A DNA stretch of 64,000 bases from Lewinella sp. IMCC34183 (GTDB taxonomy: Bacteria; Bacteroidota; Bacteroidia; Chitinophagales; Saprospiraceae): the NCBI RefSeq assembly GCF_003390915.1, contig NZ_QMEM01000002.1, positions 434,001 to 498,000 on the forward strand. Direction: 5' to 3'. This document shows, piece after piece, positions 1 through 9,725 of the stretch. Both the position numbers and the translations under genes were made by a program. The notes below the pieces were generated by a model. The model was not told the origin of the DNA. It saw only the letters and a list, made by a program, of their open reading frames with translations, and searched no databases. The first letter of the stretch is position 1. Each line of letters opens with the position of its first letter.

Positions 1-1
1 C

Positions 2-2728
2 CAGGAGTTGCCCCCCGTGACCCCCTTCCCCCCCGAAGTGTACGACGCCGGCAATCAGAACTGGATGGTAAGCCAGGATGAAGCGGGCTTCATCTACGTC
101 GCCAACAACGAAGGACTGCTCGAGTACAACGGAGCCCAGTGGAGCCGCTACCGCTCCCCCAACGAATCCATTCTCCGCTCGGTACGCGCCGTCGACGGAC
201 GAATTTACACCGGCAGCTATATGGACTTCGGCTACTGGGACCGCCAGAAGGACGGACGCCTGGCCTATCACTCCCTGACCGGCGACCTGGGCGGCCGCGT
301 GCTGCCCGACGAGCAATTTTGGGACATCATCCCCTACGCCGGGGCCGTCCTGTTTCAGTCGCTGCAGCAATTTTTTCTTTACCAGCCGGAGACTGGCGAA
401 ACGACTCTGCTCCGTCCTCCCGGAGGGATCACGAAAACCTTCGCGGTGGATGGCGGCCTTTACTTCACCGATGCCGCCCACGGGCTATACACCGTCGAGG
501 GCGGCAACATCCGGACCCTCCTGCCCCCCGGCGCCGTACCCGGCGCCATCGTCCACCTGTGGGCCGCCGCGGACCGCCTGCTGCTGCAAACCGACTCCAA
601 CGGCACCCTGGCCGCAGTGGACGGACGGGCGGAACCCGTATCCGGGCCCGACTTCCTGGCGGGCAAACGCATTTACAGCGCTGTAACGCTGCAGCGCGGG
701 GGCCACGCCTTCGGCACCATTTCGAACGGAGTGTACCTGACCGATGCCGGGGGCCGGCTGGTCTACCACCTCGACCAGGTCAACGGCCTGACCAATAATA
801 CCGTGCTCTCGCTGTTCCAGGACGCGCAGAGCAACATCTGGGCAGGATCCGACAACGGCCTCAACTGCATCAACCTGGCGTCCCCCATCCGGAAGTACAC
901 CGACCGCACCGGCCAGCTCGGTACCGTCTACGCCGCCGCCCGCCACGACGGCCGGCTGTACCTAGGCAGCAACCAGGGCCTGTTCGTGCGCCGGGACGAC
1001 GGCTCCCTTACGCTCCTGCCGGAAACGCGGGGGCAGGTGTGGTCGCTCTTCACCTACGCCGGGGAGCTTTTTTGCGGGCACGACTCGGGCACTTTCCGCG
1101 TCGCGGGGGAGCGGGCCGAACGGATCGCGTCGGTGCCGGGCACCTGGACCTTCCAGGAGGTACCGGGTCGGCCCGAACTGTTGCTGCAGGGCAATTACCG
1201 GGGCCTTTCGGTACTCGAGCGGACCACCGACGGGTGGCAGCTGCGAAACATCGTCGAGGGCTTCGACCTGTCGGCCCGGTACCTGGTCCTGCGGGCGGGC
1301 CGCGAGGCCTACGTCAGCCACGAGTACCGGGGCGTGTACGGCCTGCGGCTGGATGCGGACTACCGCCGCACGATCAAGCAGGTAGCCTACGACAACCCGG
1401 CAAAGGGGAAAAATGCCGGGCTGGTGGCTTTTCGCGACAGCGTCTATTACTACTCCCGCGAGGGGCTGTTCGTCCTGCGTGACTTCCAGACGGGCTTCGT
1501 GCGCGACGACGCGCTGAGTGCGGACCTGCCCGCGGGCGACTACCGGTCCGGCCGCCTCACGGCTACCGAGGACCGGCTCTGGTTCTTTACCCGGGACGGG
1601 ATCGGATACCTTCACCAGGGTGCGTTGCGGGAGGGCCTGACACGAACCGCGGTGCCGGTAGCGGCGGGCAACATCAATGCCCCCTCCGGTTTTGAGAACC
1701 TCACGGTGGTGGGCCAGGACACCCTGCTCATCGGTACGGCCGACGGCTACCTGACCCTGGCCCGGACGGCCATACCCCTGCAGCTGCACGAGCTCTACCT
1801 GACGGGGGCAACGGCCCGTGGAGGACAGGATACCGTCCGTACCCTGCCGCTGACCGCGGGCGGAGACATCCCCTATGCCTACCACAACCTGACGTTCACG
1901 GTCGCCGTACCCGACTACAGCCAGTTCTTCCGGCCGCGGTATCAGTACCGTATGCTGGGGTTGTCGGAGAGCTGGAGCGACTGGACCACCGAGACCACCT
2001 TCGCCTTTCCCGGCCTGCCCTACGGCAAGTACACGCTGGAAATACGCTCGGAACTCGGGCGGCGGGGCTCGGAAAACACGATATCCTATCCCCTGACCGT
2101 GGGCCGGCCGTGGTACGCTACCTACACCGCGCTGTTCCTCTACCTGCTGGCCACCGGCGGGTTGATCTACCTCCTGCACCGGGCCTACACAAACTACTAC
2201 CGCCGCAAACAGCGGGTGCTGCGGGCCGAGGCGCAGCGTACCCTCGCCGTACGCCAGCGAGAAACCGAGCTGGAGGTAACGCGCCTGAACAACGAACGGC
2301 TGCGGGAGGAGATCGACGCCAAGAACCGCGAGGCGGCCCTGTCGACCATGAACCTGGTGAAGAAGAACGAGCTCCTGCAGCAGATAAAGGACGACCTGCT
2401 GGCCGGTCAGGATCCCAAGCGGAACATCCGGGAAGTAGTGAAGACGATCGACCGCAACATCGACGAAGCGGAAACTTGGTCGTTGTTCCGCGACGCGTTT
2501 GAAAACGCGGACAGTGCCTTCTTCAAAAAGGTCAAGGACCGTCATCCCGAGCTGACCCCGAACGACCTGAAACTCTGCGCCTATCTCCGGCTCAACCTGT
2601 CGTCCAAGGAGATCGCTCCGATGCTGAATATCTCCCCCCGCAGCGTGGAGGTGAAGCGGTATCGCCTGCGCAAAAAGATGGGCCTGGACCGGGAGCAGGG
2701 GCTCACGGAATACATCCTGGAGATCTGA
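2..2728 (+). CDS. Reg_prop / Y_Y_Y / HTH transcriptional regulator of the adjacent PUL (5' truncated)
   Basis: The reading frame is open to the window edge. The first visible residues (QELPPV) look like the end of a signal peptide, so only the extreme N-terminus is missing and the TTG at 8 is not the start. The first ~650 residues carry repeated beta-propeller-type units (for example SNIWAGSDNGLNCI). A Y_Y_Y-like beta-sandwich follows (around YRMLGLSESWSDW), then one membrane helix near residues 705-725, a charged coiled coil, and a C-terminal LuxR-like helix-turn-helix (LSSKEIAPMLNISPRSVEVK). In Bacteroidota such membrane-spanning one-component regulators sense oligosaccharides in the periplasm and control neighbouring susCD genes. 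I infer it controls the glucan locus starting at 3037. There is no kinase domain, so it is not a hybrid two-component system. Confidence 0.85.
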   Translation, partial: QELPPVTPFPPEVYDAGNQNWMVSQDEAGFIYVANNEGLLEYNGAQWSRYRSPNESILRSVRAVDGRIYTGSYMDFGYWDRQKDGRLAYHSLTGDLGGRVLPDEQFWDIIPYAGAVLFQSLQQFFLYQPETGETTLLRPPGGITKTFAVDGGLYFTDAAHGLYTVEGGNIRTLLPPGAVPGAIVHLWAAADRLLLQTDSNGTLAAVDGRAEPVSGPDFLAGKRIYSAVTLQRGGHAFGTISNGVYLTDAGGRLVYHLDQVNGLTNNTVLSLFQDAQSNIWAGSDNGLNCINLASPIRKYTDRTGQLGTVYAAARHDGRLYLGSNQGLFVRRDDGSLTLLPETRGQVWSLFTYAGELFCGHDSGTFRVAGERAERIASVPGTWTFQEVPGRPELLLQGNYRGLSVLERTTDGWQLRNIVEGFDLSARYLVLRAGREAYVSHEYRGVYGLRLDADYRRTIKQVAYDNPAKGKNAGLVAFRDSVYYYSREGLFVLRDFQTGFVRDDALSADLPAGDYRSGRLTATEDRLWFFTRDGIGYLHQGALREGLTRTAVPVAAGNINAPSGFENLTVVGQDTLLIGTADGYLTLARTAIPLQLHELYLTGATARGGQDTVRTLPLTAGGDIPYAYHNLTFTVAVPDYSQFFRPRYQYRMLGLSESWSDWTTETTFAFPGLPYGKYTLEIRSELGRRGSENTISYPLTVGRPWYATYTALFLYLLATGGLIYLLHRAYTNYYRRKQRVLRAEAQRTLAVRQRETELEVTRLNNERLREEIDAKNREAALSTMNLVKKNELLQQIKDDLLAGQDPKRNIREVVKTIDRNIDEAETWSLFRDAFENADSAFFKKVKDRHPELTPNDLKLCAYLRLNLSSKEIAPMLNISPRSVEVKRYRLRKKMGLDREQGLTEYILEI

Positions 2729-2890
2729 ACGGCCCGATTTCTGCAGCCGGCGGCGCGCGGGTGCGGTGAACGGCCCGGAGCGGGCCACCATGCGGGCTCA
2801 CGGCACCACAACATCACCCATACAACCGCCCTACACGACCCTACAGCCGGGGTCGGCTGCCCGACGGTATATCGCTGAACCAGCCGTAAT

Positions 2891-2909
2891 CGCTGGCGTT
2901 TTGCCAGCG
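2891..2909 (+). terminator. Small hairpin, possible terminator of the regulator gene
   Basis: CGCTGGC and GCCAGCG form a perfect 7-bp stem with a 5-nt loop (GTTTT), followed by AGTAGTTTTTG. The T run is short and displaced from the stem by about five bases, so termination would be weak. It could instead be an operator, since it lies among the CCCTACA copies. Confidence 0.35.
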
Positions 2910-2958
2910 AGTAGTTTTTGTAGGGGTAGGAAATTCGCTTACCGCCCCCCTACACCGG

Positions 2959-2966
2959 TAGCTTTG
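2959..2966 (+). promoter_or_regulatory. Candidate -7 element (TAGCTTTG) for the susCD operon
   Basis: Matches the Bacteroidota housekeeping -7 consensus TAnnTTTG and lies 71 bp before the SusC start codon. A clear -33 TTG is missing at the usual spacing, as expected for an activator-dependent promoter. A CCCTACA copy ends five bases upstream. Confidence 0.45.
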
Positions 2967-3036
2967 TGAAGCAAGCAATTATTCCGCATCGGTGGCCGGT
3001 TGGCCGATACCGAAGCTGGCCTAACCTTATCGTCTC

Positions 3037-6000
3037 ATGCAAAGATTTTTCTTTCTCTGCTGCGCACTCTGCGCGGCAAGCCTGGGCCTCGCCGCCCAGA
3101 CCTTCACCGCCACCGGCACCATCACGGACGCCGACAACGGCGACCCCCTGATCGGGGCTAGCGTGATCGTGGTAGACCCCACCGGCGGCGACGGTGTGCG
3201 GGGAACGGTCACCGACCTCGACGGCACCTTCTCCCTGCCGGACATTACGGCCGGTACCGACCTGCGCATCACCTATACCGGTTACCAGCCCACTACCGTG
3301 ACCGTCAACGACGCCACGCCCCTGACCATCGCCCTGGGCGGTGACGTACAGGCACTCGACGAGGTAGTGGTGATCGGCTACGGTACCCAGCAGAAGCGCA
3401 GCGTGACCGGTGCCGTATCGACCGTCGACGCCGAGACCATCACCGACCTCAAGCCCCAGAAGGTCGAGCAGGCCCTGCAGGGCACCGTGGCGGGCGTAAA
3501 CGTCACCACCCAGTCGGGTGCCCCCGGTGCGGGGCTCAACATCCGTATCCGCGGGGTGAGCACAAACGGACAGAATGCGCCGCTGGTGATCATCGACGGC
3601 TACCAGGGCGACCTGAGTACGCTGAACCCCTCCGATATCGAGACGATCACCGTACTGAAGGATGCCCAGGCCGCCGTATACGGTACCGTGGGTGCCAACG
3701 GCGTTGTACTTATCACGACCAAAACGGGCAAAAAGAACCAGGCCACCCGACTCAGCTACAACACCTACGTGGGCACCCAGGAAACCTCCCGCTCCCTCGA
3801 CCTGCTGAACGCCACCGAATATGCCCTGCTCCTGAACGAGACCTACGCCGCCGGCGGACAGCCCCTACCCTACCCTGATGCGACGAACCTGGGCGGCGGC
3901 ACCAGTTACCAGGATCAGGTATTCGGCAACGCGCCCATCATGAACCATGACATCACCGCATCCGGGGGAAGTGACCGGATCACCTACTCCCTTGGCGGGT
4001 CCTACCTCGACCAGGAAGGCATCGTGGGCGGAGACCGCTCCGATTTCCAGCGGGCCACCGGCCGCATATCGCTTGGCATCGATCTCGCCTCGCGGCTGAA
4101 ACTCAGCACCAACGTCATTTACACCAACATCAACCGGCGCTCCCTCAGCGAGAACGGCCTGGGCTCGGTGCTCTTCAACGCCCTGAACGCCCCCCCGACC
4201 CTGCCGGTCCGCAACGCGGACGGCGACTTCAGCCTGGTGCCCAACACCCCCGGCCTGGGTATTGAGGTGATCAACCCCGCCGCCCAGATTGCGAACACCT
4301 ACAACGACTACGTCCTGAACAAGCTCAACGGCCAGGCCACCCTGGACTGGAACGTCGTAGACGCCTTCACCCTGACCGGCCGCGTGGGCTTCAACACTTC
4401 CAACAGCGAGAGCCGGAACTTCAATCCGCAGATCAGCTACGGAGGCAAGGTATTCGACGTGACGCGCAGCAGCGTCAACCAGAACGGCATCAACGACAAC
4501 AACTACACCTTCGACTTCTACGGTACCTACGACAAGCAATTCGGGGGTAACCACAACCTCACGGCCACGGCCGGCACGACGGTCTTCCGCGAGCTGGGTA
4601 ACGGCCTCTTCGCTACCGGCTACGACGTTCCGAACAACGACTTTGCCTTTGCCGACATCAGCCTGGCGACCGGCACCAGCCCCGCGGGTGCCCGCGACGT
4701 GAGCTCCTACTCCTACGATGAGCGGCGGCTGAGTTTCTTCGGCCGGGTGCAGTACAACTACGCCGAGCGGTACTTTGCCACGGCCATGCTGCGCCGGGAC
4801 GCCTCCACGAAGTTCGGCCCCCAGAACCGGGCGGCGCTGTTCCCCTCCTTCACGGCCGGGGTCATCCTCCTCGACGAGAACGTACTTCCCGAGAATAACC
4901 CCATCGACCTGCTGAAACTGCGGATCAGCTACGGTATTCTCGGTAACGACCAGATCCTGAACAACGGCTACATCGGAACGCTCAGCGGCGAGGCCACCTA
5001 CGTCTACGACGGCGTGCTGGTCAACGGCGTGGCCATCGGTGCCCTGCCTAACCCCGCCCTGCAGTGGGAGGAGGCCAAAAAATTCAACGCCGGCTTCGAC
5101 CTGAACCTGCTGGACTACAAGCTGTCCGTCACGGCCGACTACTTCATCAATACCCGTGACAACCTGCTGATCAGCAACATCCCCGTGTCGGGGATCGTCG
5201 GTACCGCCGCCCCCGGCAGCGCGGCCCCGACCGTCAACGCCGGTGCCGTACGCAACCGCGGCCTCGAACTGGCCCTGAACTACCGGCAGCGCTTCAACAG
5301 CGACTGGCGCCTGAACCTGAGCTACAACTTTACCACCCTCGACAACGAGGTGCTGGAGGTCAATAACGGCACCGGCTTCATCGAGGGCGGCGGCTTTGGC
5401 GTGGGCCAGCTGGCTCCCTCGCGCATGCAGGTGGGCCGCCCCATTGGCTACTTCTACGGCTATAAGACCGACGGTATCTTCCAGAGCGCCGCCGACCTGG
5501 AGGGCGCGCCCTCGCAACTGGCCCTCGGCGCCGCCGCCCAGCCCGGCGACCTGCGCTACGTGGACACCAACGGCGACGGCGTCATTACCCCCGACGACCG
5601 TACCTACCTCGGTGACCCCATCGCCGACGTGACCATGGGGTTCAACGCCCAGGTATCCTTCCGCCGCTTCGACTTCACCGCCTACGCCTTCGCCAGCCTC
5701 GGCAACGAGATCGTCCGCAACTACGAGCGGGCCCTCAGCGACGTGAACCGTCTCGACTACTACCTCCAGCGCTGGACCGGCGCCGGGAGCACCAACGAAG
5801 TACCGCGCGTGACCACCGCCGCCACCACGAACCGGGTATTCTCGGACTTTTACGTCGAGGACGGCTCCTTCCTGCGGCTGCAGACCGTTACGCTCGGCTA
5901 CACCCTGCCCCTCACCTTCGGCGACCGGTCGGACCGCAGCCTGCGGCTTTACTTCAGCGGCAATAACCTGCTGACCGCCACGGACTACCTCGGCTACGAC

Positions 6001-6099
6001 CCCGCCGCCTCCTCGGGCGCCCCGATCGGGAGCGGCATCGACTTCGGCTTCTACCCCATCGCCCGCTCTTTCCTCATCGGCGCCAACCTCAGCCTTTAA
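3037..6099 (+). CDS. SusC/RagA-type TonB-dependent outer membrane transporter
   Basis: A 1020-residue outer membrane transporter that moves oligosaccharides into the periplasm with its SusD lid, powered by TonB. It has a signal peptide (LCAASLGLAAQ), a carboxypeptidase-like domain (about 22-105), a TonB-box-like stretch (EVVVIGYGTQQKRSVTGAVS), a plug domain (about 118-225, with the SusC signature GVSTNGQNAPLVIIDGYQG) and a 22-strand-type barrel to the C-terminus. Length is normal for SusC. It is followed 5 bp later by its SusD partner and then by GH16 enzymes, so the imported ligand is probably a beta-glucan oligosaccharide. Confidence 0.95.
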   Translation: MQRFFFLCCALCAASLGLAAQTFTATGTITDADNGDPLIGASVIVVDPTGGDGVRGTVTDLDGTFSLPDITAGTDLRITYTGYQPTTVTVNDATPLTIALGGDVQALDEVVVIGYGTQQKRSVTGAVSTVDAETITDLKPQKVEQALQGTVAGVNVTTQSGAPGAGLNIRIRGVSTNGQNAPLVIIDGYQGDLSTLNPSDIETITVLKDAQAAVYGTVGANGVVLITTKTGKKNQATRLSYNTYVGTQETSRSLDLLNATEYALLLNETYAAGGQPLPYPDATNLGGGTSYQDQVFGNAPIMNHDITASGGSDRITYSLGGSYLDQEGIVGGDRSDFQRATGRISLGIDLASRLKLSTNVIYTNINRRSLSENGLGSVLFNALNAPPTLPVRNADGDFSLVPNTPGLGIEVINPAAQIANTYNDYVLNKLNGQATLDWNVVDAFTLTGRVGFNTSNSESRNFNPQISYGGKVFDVTRSSVNQNGINDNNYTFDFYGTYDKQFGGNHNLTATAGTTVFRELGNGLFATGYDVPNNDFAFADISLATGTSPAGARDVSSYSYDERRLSFFGRVQYNYAERYFATAMLRRDASTKFGPQNRAALFPSFTAGVILLDENVLPENNPIDLLKLRISYGILGNDQILNNGYIGTLSGEATYVYDGVLVNGVAIGALPNPALQWEEAKKFNAGFDLNLLDYKLSVTADYFINTRDNLLISNIPVSGIVGTAAPGSAAPTVNAGAVRNRGLELALNYRQRFNSDWRLNLSYNFTTLDNEVLEVNNGTGFIEGGGFGVGQLAPSRMQVGRPIGYFYGYKTDGIFQSAADLEGAPSQLALGAAAQPGDLRYVDTNGDGVITPDDRTYLGDPIADVTMGFNAQVSFRRFDFTAYAFASLGNEIVRNYERALSDVNRLDYYLQRWTGAGSTNEVPRVTTAATTNRVFSDFYVEDGSFLRLQTVTLGYTLPLTFGDRSDRSLRLYFSGNNLLTATDYLGYDPAASSGAPIGSGIDFGFYPIARSFLIGANLSL

Positions 6100-6104
6100 T
6101 CATC

Positions 6105-7580
6105 ATGATCATGCACACCACGCAAGCCAAATTTTTCCTGTGGGCCGCGCTGCTGCTCACCTTCACCGCCTGTGAGGACGAATTCATCGGCCGGGACCCC
6201 GTGTACTCCATCGACTCGGAGAACTACTTCAACGCACCGGCCGATTACGAGAACGCCCTGATCGGAGCCTACGACCTGCTGCAGCCCACCTACCTCAACG
6301 TACTGCTGGGCGAGATCGCCTCGGACAACACCCTGGCCGGGGGAGAAAGCGCCAACGACGTCATCGGCTTCCAGCAGGTAGACGATATGATCCACACGCC
6401 CGTCAACGACCAGGTGGATAATATCTGGGACTGGATGTTTGCCGGCGTTAGCCGCGCCTCCTACATCCTGGAGTTCCAGGATAAGCTCGACTTCGAAGGC
6501 AAGGCCCAGATTCTGGCCGAGGCCCGCTTCCTGCGCGCCTACTACAATTTCGAGCTGGTGAAGTGGTTCGGCCCGATCCCCATCAAGCCCGAGGGCCGCT
6601 TCGTACTGGGCGACGAGACGAGCGTCCCCCGCTCGCCGGTAGCCGACGTGTACGCCTACATCGAGGCCGACCTGCAGGCCGCCATTCCCGACCTGGCCGT
6701 TACCGCCCCCCAGGTGGGCCGCGTGTCGAAGGGAGCGGCCCAGGCCCTTCTGGGCAAGGCTTACCTCTACGCCGAAGACTACGCCGCCGCCGCGCAAACG
6801 CTGCAGGCCGTCATTAACTCGGGCAATTACGAATTATCCGACGACTTCGCCGGCATCTTCGAAGTCGCGGGCGAGAACGGCCCCGGATCGGTCTTTGAAG
6901 TACAGTACAGCGACGCCGAGGGCGCCGGTTTCGGCTGCCTACAGTGCAGCGAGGGCAACATCGCCGTAGGCTTCAACGGCATCCGCAACTACAGCGGCCC
7001 CGTATTTGACGGCGGCTTCAGCTTCAACGTACCGGTGCAGGAAGCTTACGACGCCTTCGAGCCCGGCGACAGCCGCCGCGACGCCTCCATCCTCGACATC
7101 GAGGCCTGGGCCGACGAGACCGGCGCCACCTACGGCATCGGCTACGAGCACACCGGCTACTACAACCGCAAGTACCTGGCCCGTAAGGGAGACTCCAATA
7201 TCGGCGACCAGAACCTGACCAACCCCAACAACTACCGCGCGATCCGCTACGCAGACGTACTGCTCATGGCCGCCGAGGCGCTGAACGCCCTCGGACAGGA
7301 CGAGCAGGCCCGCGAGTACCTCAACCAGGTGCGCCGCCGGGCCTTCAACGACGAAGACCACGACATCAACGCTTCGGGCGACGCCCTGCGCGATTTCATC
7401 CTGGCCGAGCGCCGCCGCGAGTTGGTAGGTGAAGGCCATCGCTTCTTCGACCTCGTGCGGACCGGCCGCGCCGCCACCGCCATCGACGGCTTCCAGGCCG
7501 GAAAGAACGAGGTATTTCCCATCCCCTTCCAGGAAATCCAGTTCTCCAACGGCAACTGGGAGCAGAACCCTAATTATTGA
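6105..7580 (+). CDS. SusD/RagB family surface glycan-binding lipoprotein
   Basis: A 491-residue lipoprotein; the lipobox (LLTFTAC) ends at Cys near residue 23. It has SusD features: helical TPR-like segments (FLRAYYNFELVKWFGPIP), the RYADVLLMAAEALNALG segment, and a C-terminal ERRRELVGEGHRFFDLVRTG motif typical of RagB/SusD. It caps the SusC barrel and delivers glycan. The ORF begins MIM, so start codons at 6105 and 6111 are both possible. It is translated as a pair with susC (5-bp gap). A strong stem-loop directly follows the stop codon. Confidence 0.95.
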   Translation: MIMHTTQAKFFLWAALLLTFTACEDEFIGRDPVYSIDSENYFNAPADYENALIGAYDLLQPTYLNVLLGEIASDNTLAGGESANDVIGFQQVDDMIHTPVNDQVDNIWDWMFAGVSRASYILEFQDKLDFEGKAQILAEARFLRAYYNFELVKWFGPIPIKPEGRFVLGDETSVPRSPVADVYAYIEADLQAAIPDLAVTAPQVGRVSKGAAQALLGKAYLYAEDYAAAAQTLQAVINSGNYELSDDFAGIFEVAGENGPGSVFEVQYSDAEGAGFGCLQCSEGNIAVGFNGIRNYSGPVFDGGFSFNVPVQEAYDAFEPGDSRRDASILDIEAWADETGATYGIGYEHTGYYNRKYLARKGDSNIGDQNLTNPNNYRAIRYADVLLMAAEALNALGQDEQAREYLNQVRRRAFNDEDHDINASGDALRDFILAERRRELVGEGHRFFDLVRTGRAATAIDGFQAGKNEVFPIPFQEIQFSNGNWEQNPNY

Positions 7581-7588
7581 TCCATCCG

Positions 7589-7631
7589 CCGCTTGCACAT
7601 CGGATGTCCCCGACCTCCGATGTGCAAGCGG
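7589..7631 (+). repeat. 16-bp perfect inverted repeat between susD and the next gene
   Basis: 7589-7604 (CCGCTTGCACATCGGA) pairs perfectly with 7616-7631 across an 11-nt loop. No T run follows, so in the transcript it is more likely an mRNA-stabilising or processing hairpin than a terminator. It sits in the 69-bp gap after susD, where it could protect the highly expressed susCD message. Confidence 0.7.
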
Positions 7632-7649
7632 GCAGCTTCAAACCGAGTT

Positions 7650-9704
7650 ATGAAACTGACGCATTTTTCCTTCCTGATCCTCCTGGCGGTGCTGTTTGGC
7701 AGCTGTGAGGACGAGCTTCTGCTCCCCGCCCTCGACAAGGCCGCGCTGCCCAGCGACCTATCGCTGGATTTCCAGATCACGGGCGACAATACCGGCACCG
7801 TGACGGTACGCCCCGGCGGCCAGGCCGTGACGGCCTTCTCCGTGGACTTCGGTGACGGGGGCGCAGCTTCCGGCAATCTCGCTCCGGGAGAGACCATCAC
7901 CCACGTGTACGACGAGGGCAACTATACCGTCACCCTGGAAGCGATGAACATCAACGGGGAGACCACCACCTACACCGAGGAACTGACGGTCAGCTTCCTG
8001 GCCCCGGAGAACCTGGACGTTACCGTGACCCCTACGGCTGGAAATCCGCTTTCCATCGACGTGACCGCTACGGCGGACCTGGAAACTAACTTCCTGGCTT
8101 ACTTCGGGGAAGACCCCGACGCGGAGCCTACCTCCTTCCAGGAAGGGGAGACGGTCAGCCACGAATACGGAAGCACGGGGACCTACGAACTGATCGTGGA
8201 GGCCCGAAGCGGTGGCGCCGCAACGATGAGCGATACGATTGAGGTGAATATCACCAATCCGCTGTACCTGCCCCTGACCTTCGAGGATGCCAGCCGGGAA
8301 TACACCTTCACCAACTTCGGCGGGGCGACCGCCGGGGTGGTTGCCAATCCGGCTCCGAATGACAACAACACCAGTGCCCGCGTGGTCAAGCTCAATAAGC
8401 AAGACGGATCGGAAGTGTGGGCGGGTGCCTTCGTCGAAATCGGCGACCCCATCGACTTCAGCCAGGCGCAGCGTATGAGTATGAAGGTTTGGGCTCCGCA
8501 GGTCGGTACCCCCGTAACCCTGAAACTGGAAAATGCCGGAGACGGTGCCATCTTCGTCGACGATACCATCTATACCTCGGTAGCAAACCAGTGGGAGGAA
8601 GTCATTTTCGACTTTAGTGAGGACGACCTGACGCGGGAATACAGCAAAGTGGTCGTGTTCTTCGATATCGGAAATGCCGGCACGGGTGCCGATTACTACT
8701 TTGACGACGTCATGATGGCCGATCTCGGCCCGCAGATCAGCCTACCGATAACCCTGGAATCCTCCGACCTGATCTACAACTGGGAAGAATTCGGCGGAGC
8801 CACCTTCGAACTTATCGATAATCCGGACGCAACCGGAAATAATACCAGCGCGAAGGTCGGCCAGGTCATCAAGACCGAGGGCGCCCAAACCTGGGGCGGC
8901 GTGGCCATCAGCCTGCCGGAAAACATCGACTTCGCAGCCTCTACCCAGCTATCGATGAAGGTATGGTCGCCGGCCGTCGGTATCCCCGTGATGCTTAAAG
9001 TGGAAAATGGCACCGACGGGCAAATCTTTATCGAAGTGACGGAAAATACGACCGTTGCGAATGCCTGGGAGACCCTCACCTTTACATACAGCGGCGCCGA
9101 GGCCGATCCGGACCTGATGCGTGCGTACAGCAAAATTGCCGTCTTTTTCAACTTCGGCAATCCCGGTACCGGCGCGACGTACTACTTCGATGACATCGCC
9201 CAGGTTGGCGTTGGCGGGGAAGCCGTGAACGAGCTGCCCGTCGGCTTTGAATCGGAGGAGGTAGACTACGCCCTTTCCGCCTTCGGCGGCGCAGCGGTAG
9301 CCATCATCGACAACCCGGACGTCAGCGGCGAAAATATGAGCGCCCGCGTGGGGGAATTCTTTAAGGAGGAAGGCTCGCAAACCTGGGCCGGCGCGGTTAC
9401 CGAGTTTCCCACGCCCATCGACTTTACCACCCGACAGAAACTATCCATGAAGGTATGGTCACCGGCAGCCGGCATCCCCGTGATGCTCAAAGTGGAGAAC
9501 GGTTCCGACGGGGACATCTTCATCGAAATGACGGAGAATACGACCGTCGCCAATGCCTGGGAAACGCTGACCTTCGATTATGCGGGGGCGGAAGCCGATC
9601 CGGACCTGACCCGCGACTACAGCAAGGTCGGTGTCTTCTTCAACTTCGGTAACGCCGGCACCGGTACGACCTACTACTTCGACGACATCACTCAAGTGCC
9701 CTAA
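7650..9704 (+). CDS. PUL surface lipoprotein with PKD domain and three tandem glycan-binding-like modules
   Basis: I start at 7650 because MKLTHFSF leads straight into a lipoprotein signal (LLAVLFGSC); the longer frame from 7593 reads through the hairpin. The 684-residue product has a PKD-type domain (about 35-110, AFSVDFGDGG and GETITHVYDEGNYTVT), a second related segment to about 195, and three homologous ~155-residue modules (about 206-360, 365-525, 528-684). Each module has FGGA, SMKVW(S/A)P, LK(V/L)EN, DYSKVGVFFNFGN-type and YYFDD(I/V) motifs. No catalytic residues are evident. Position and architecture suggest a SusE/F-like surface glycan-binding protein, but I cannot name the family. 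Confidence 0.75.
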   Translation: MKLTHFSFLILLAVLFGSCEDELLLPALDKAALPSDLSLDFQITGDNTGTVTVRPGGQAVTAFSVDFGDGGAASGNLAPGETITHVYDEGNYTVTLEAMNINGETTTYTEELTVSFLAPENLDVTVTPTAGNPLSIDVTATADLETNFLAYFGEDPDAEPTSFQEGETVSHEYGSTGTYELIVEARSGGAATMSDTIEVNITNPLYLPLTFEDASREYTFTNFGGATAGVVANPAPNDNNTSARVVKLNKQDGSEVWAGAFVEIGDPIDFSQAQRMSMKVWAPQVGTPVTLKLENAGDGAIFVDDTIYTSVANQWEEVIFDFSEDDLTREYSKVVVFFDIGNAGTGADYYFDDVMMADLGPQISLPITLESSDLIYNWEEFGGATFELIDNPDATGNNTSAKVGQVIKTEGAQTWGGVAISLPENIDFAASTQLSMKVWSPAVGIPVMLKVENGTDGQIFIEVTENTTVANAWETLTFTYSGAEADPDLMRAYSKIAVFFNFGNPGTGATYYFDDIAQVGVGGEAVNELPVGFESEEVDYALSAFGGAAVAIIDNPDVSGENMSARVGEFFKEEGSQTWAGAVTEFPTPIDFTTRQKLSMKVWSPAAGIPVMLKVENGSDGDIFIEMTENTTVANAWETLTFDYAGAEADPDLTRDYSKVGVFFNFGNAGTGTTYYFDDITQVP
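8481..9702 (+). repeat. Tandem intragenic module repeats (474- and 492-bp periods)
   Basis: The same motif (ATGAAGGT around SMKVW) recurs at 8481, 8955 and 9447. The last two copies are very similar at protein level: both contain VMLKVENG and TENTTVANAWETLTF, and AEADPDL follows in both. This indicates recent duplication of one module within the lipoprotein gene. Confidence 0.75.
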
Positions 9705-9725
9705 CCAGCTCCCACCGCCTATTCC

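Larger units (their letters stand above)
2729..3036. other. Intergenic regulatory region upstream of susC
   Basis: A 308-bp gap with no convincing gene. It holds a small hairpin (2891-2909), four copies of the heptamer CCCTACA (2829-2835, 2839-2845, reverse strand 2919-2925, and 2948-2954) and a TAGCTTTG -7-like element (2959-2966) about 70 bp before the SusC start. This is the obvious site for substrate-dependent control of the PUL. Confidence 0.6.

Noticed and set aside
2766-2969. 67-residue open frame between the regulator and susC
   Set aside because: Overlaps the CCCTACA sites and -7 element; low-complexity product without homology I recognise.
3865-5517. 550-residue minus-strand open frame inside susC
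   Set aside because: Antisense shadow of a strongly supported SusC gene in GC-rich DNA; Val/Gly/Ala-rich composition without any domain.
8481-9702. Possible CRISPR-like or transposon repeats
   Set aside because: The repeats are in-frame protein modules of ~155 residues with no spacers and no terminal inverted repeats.
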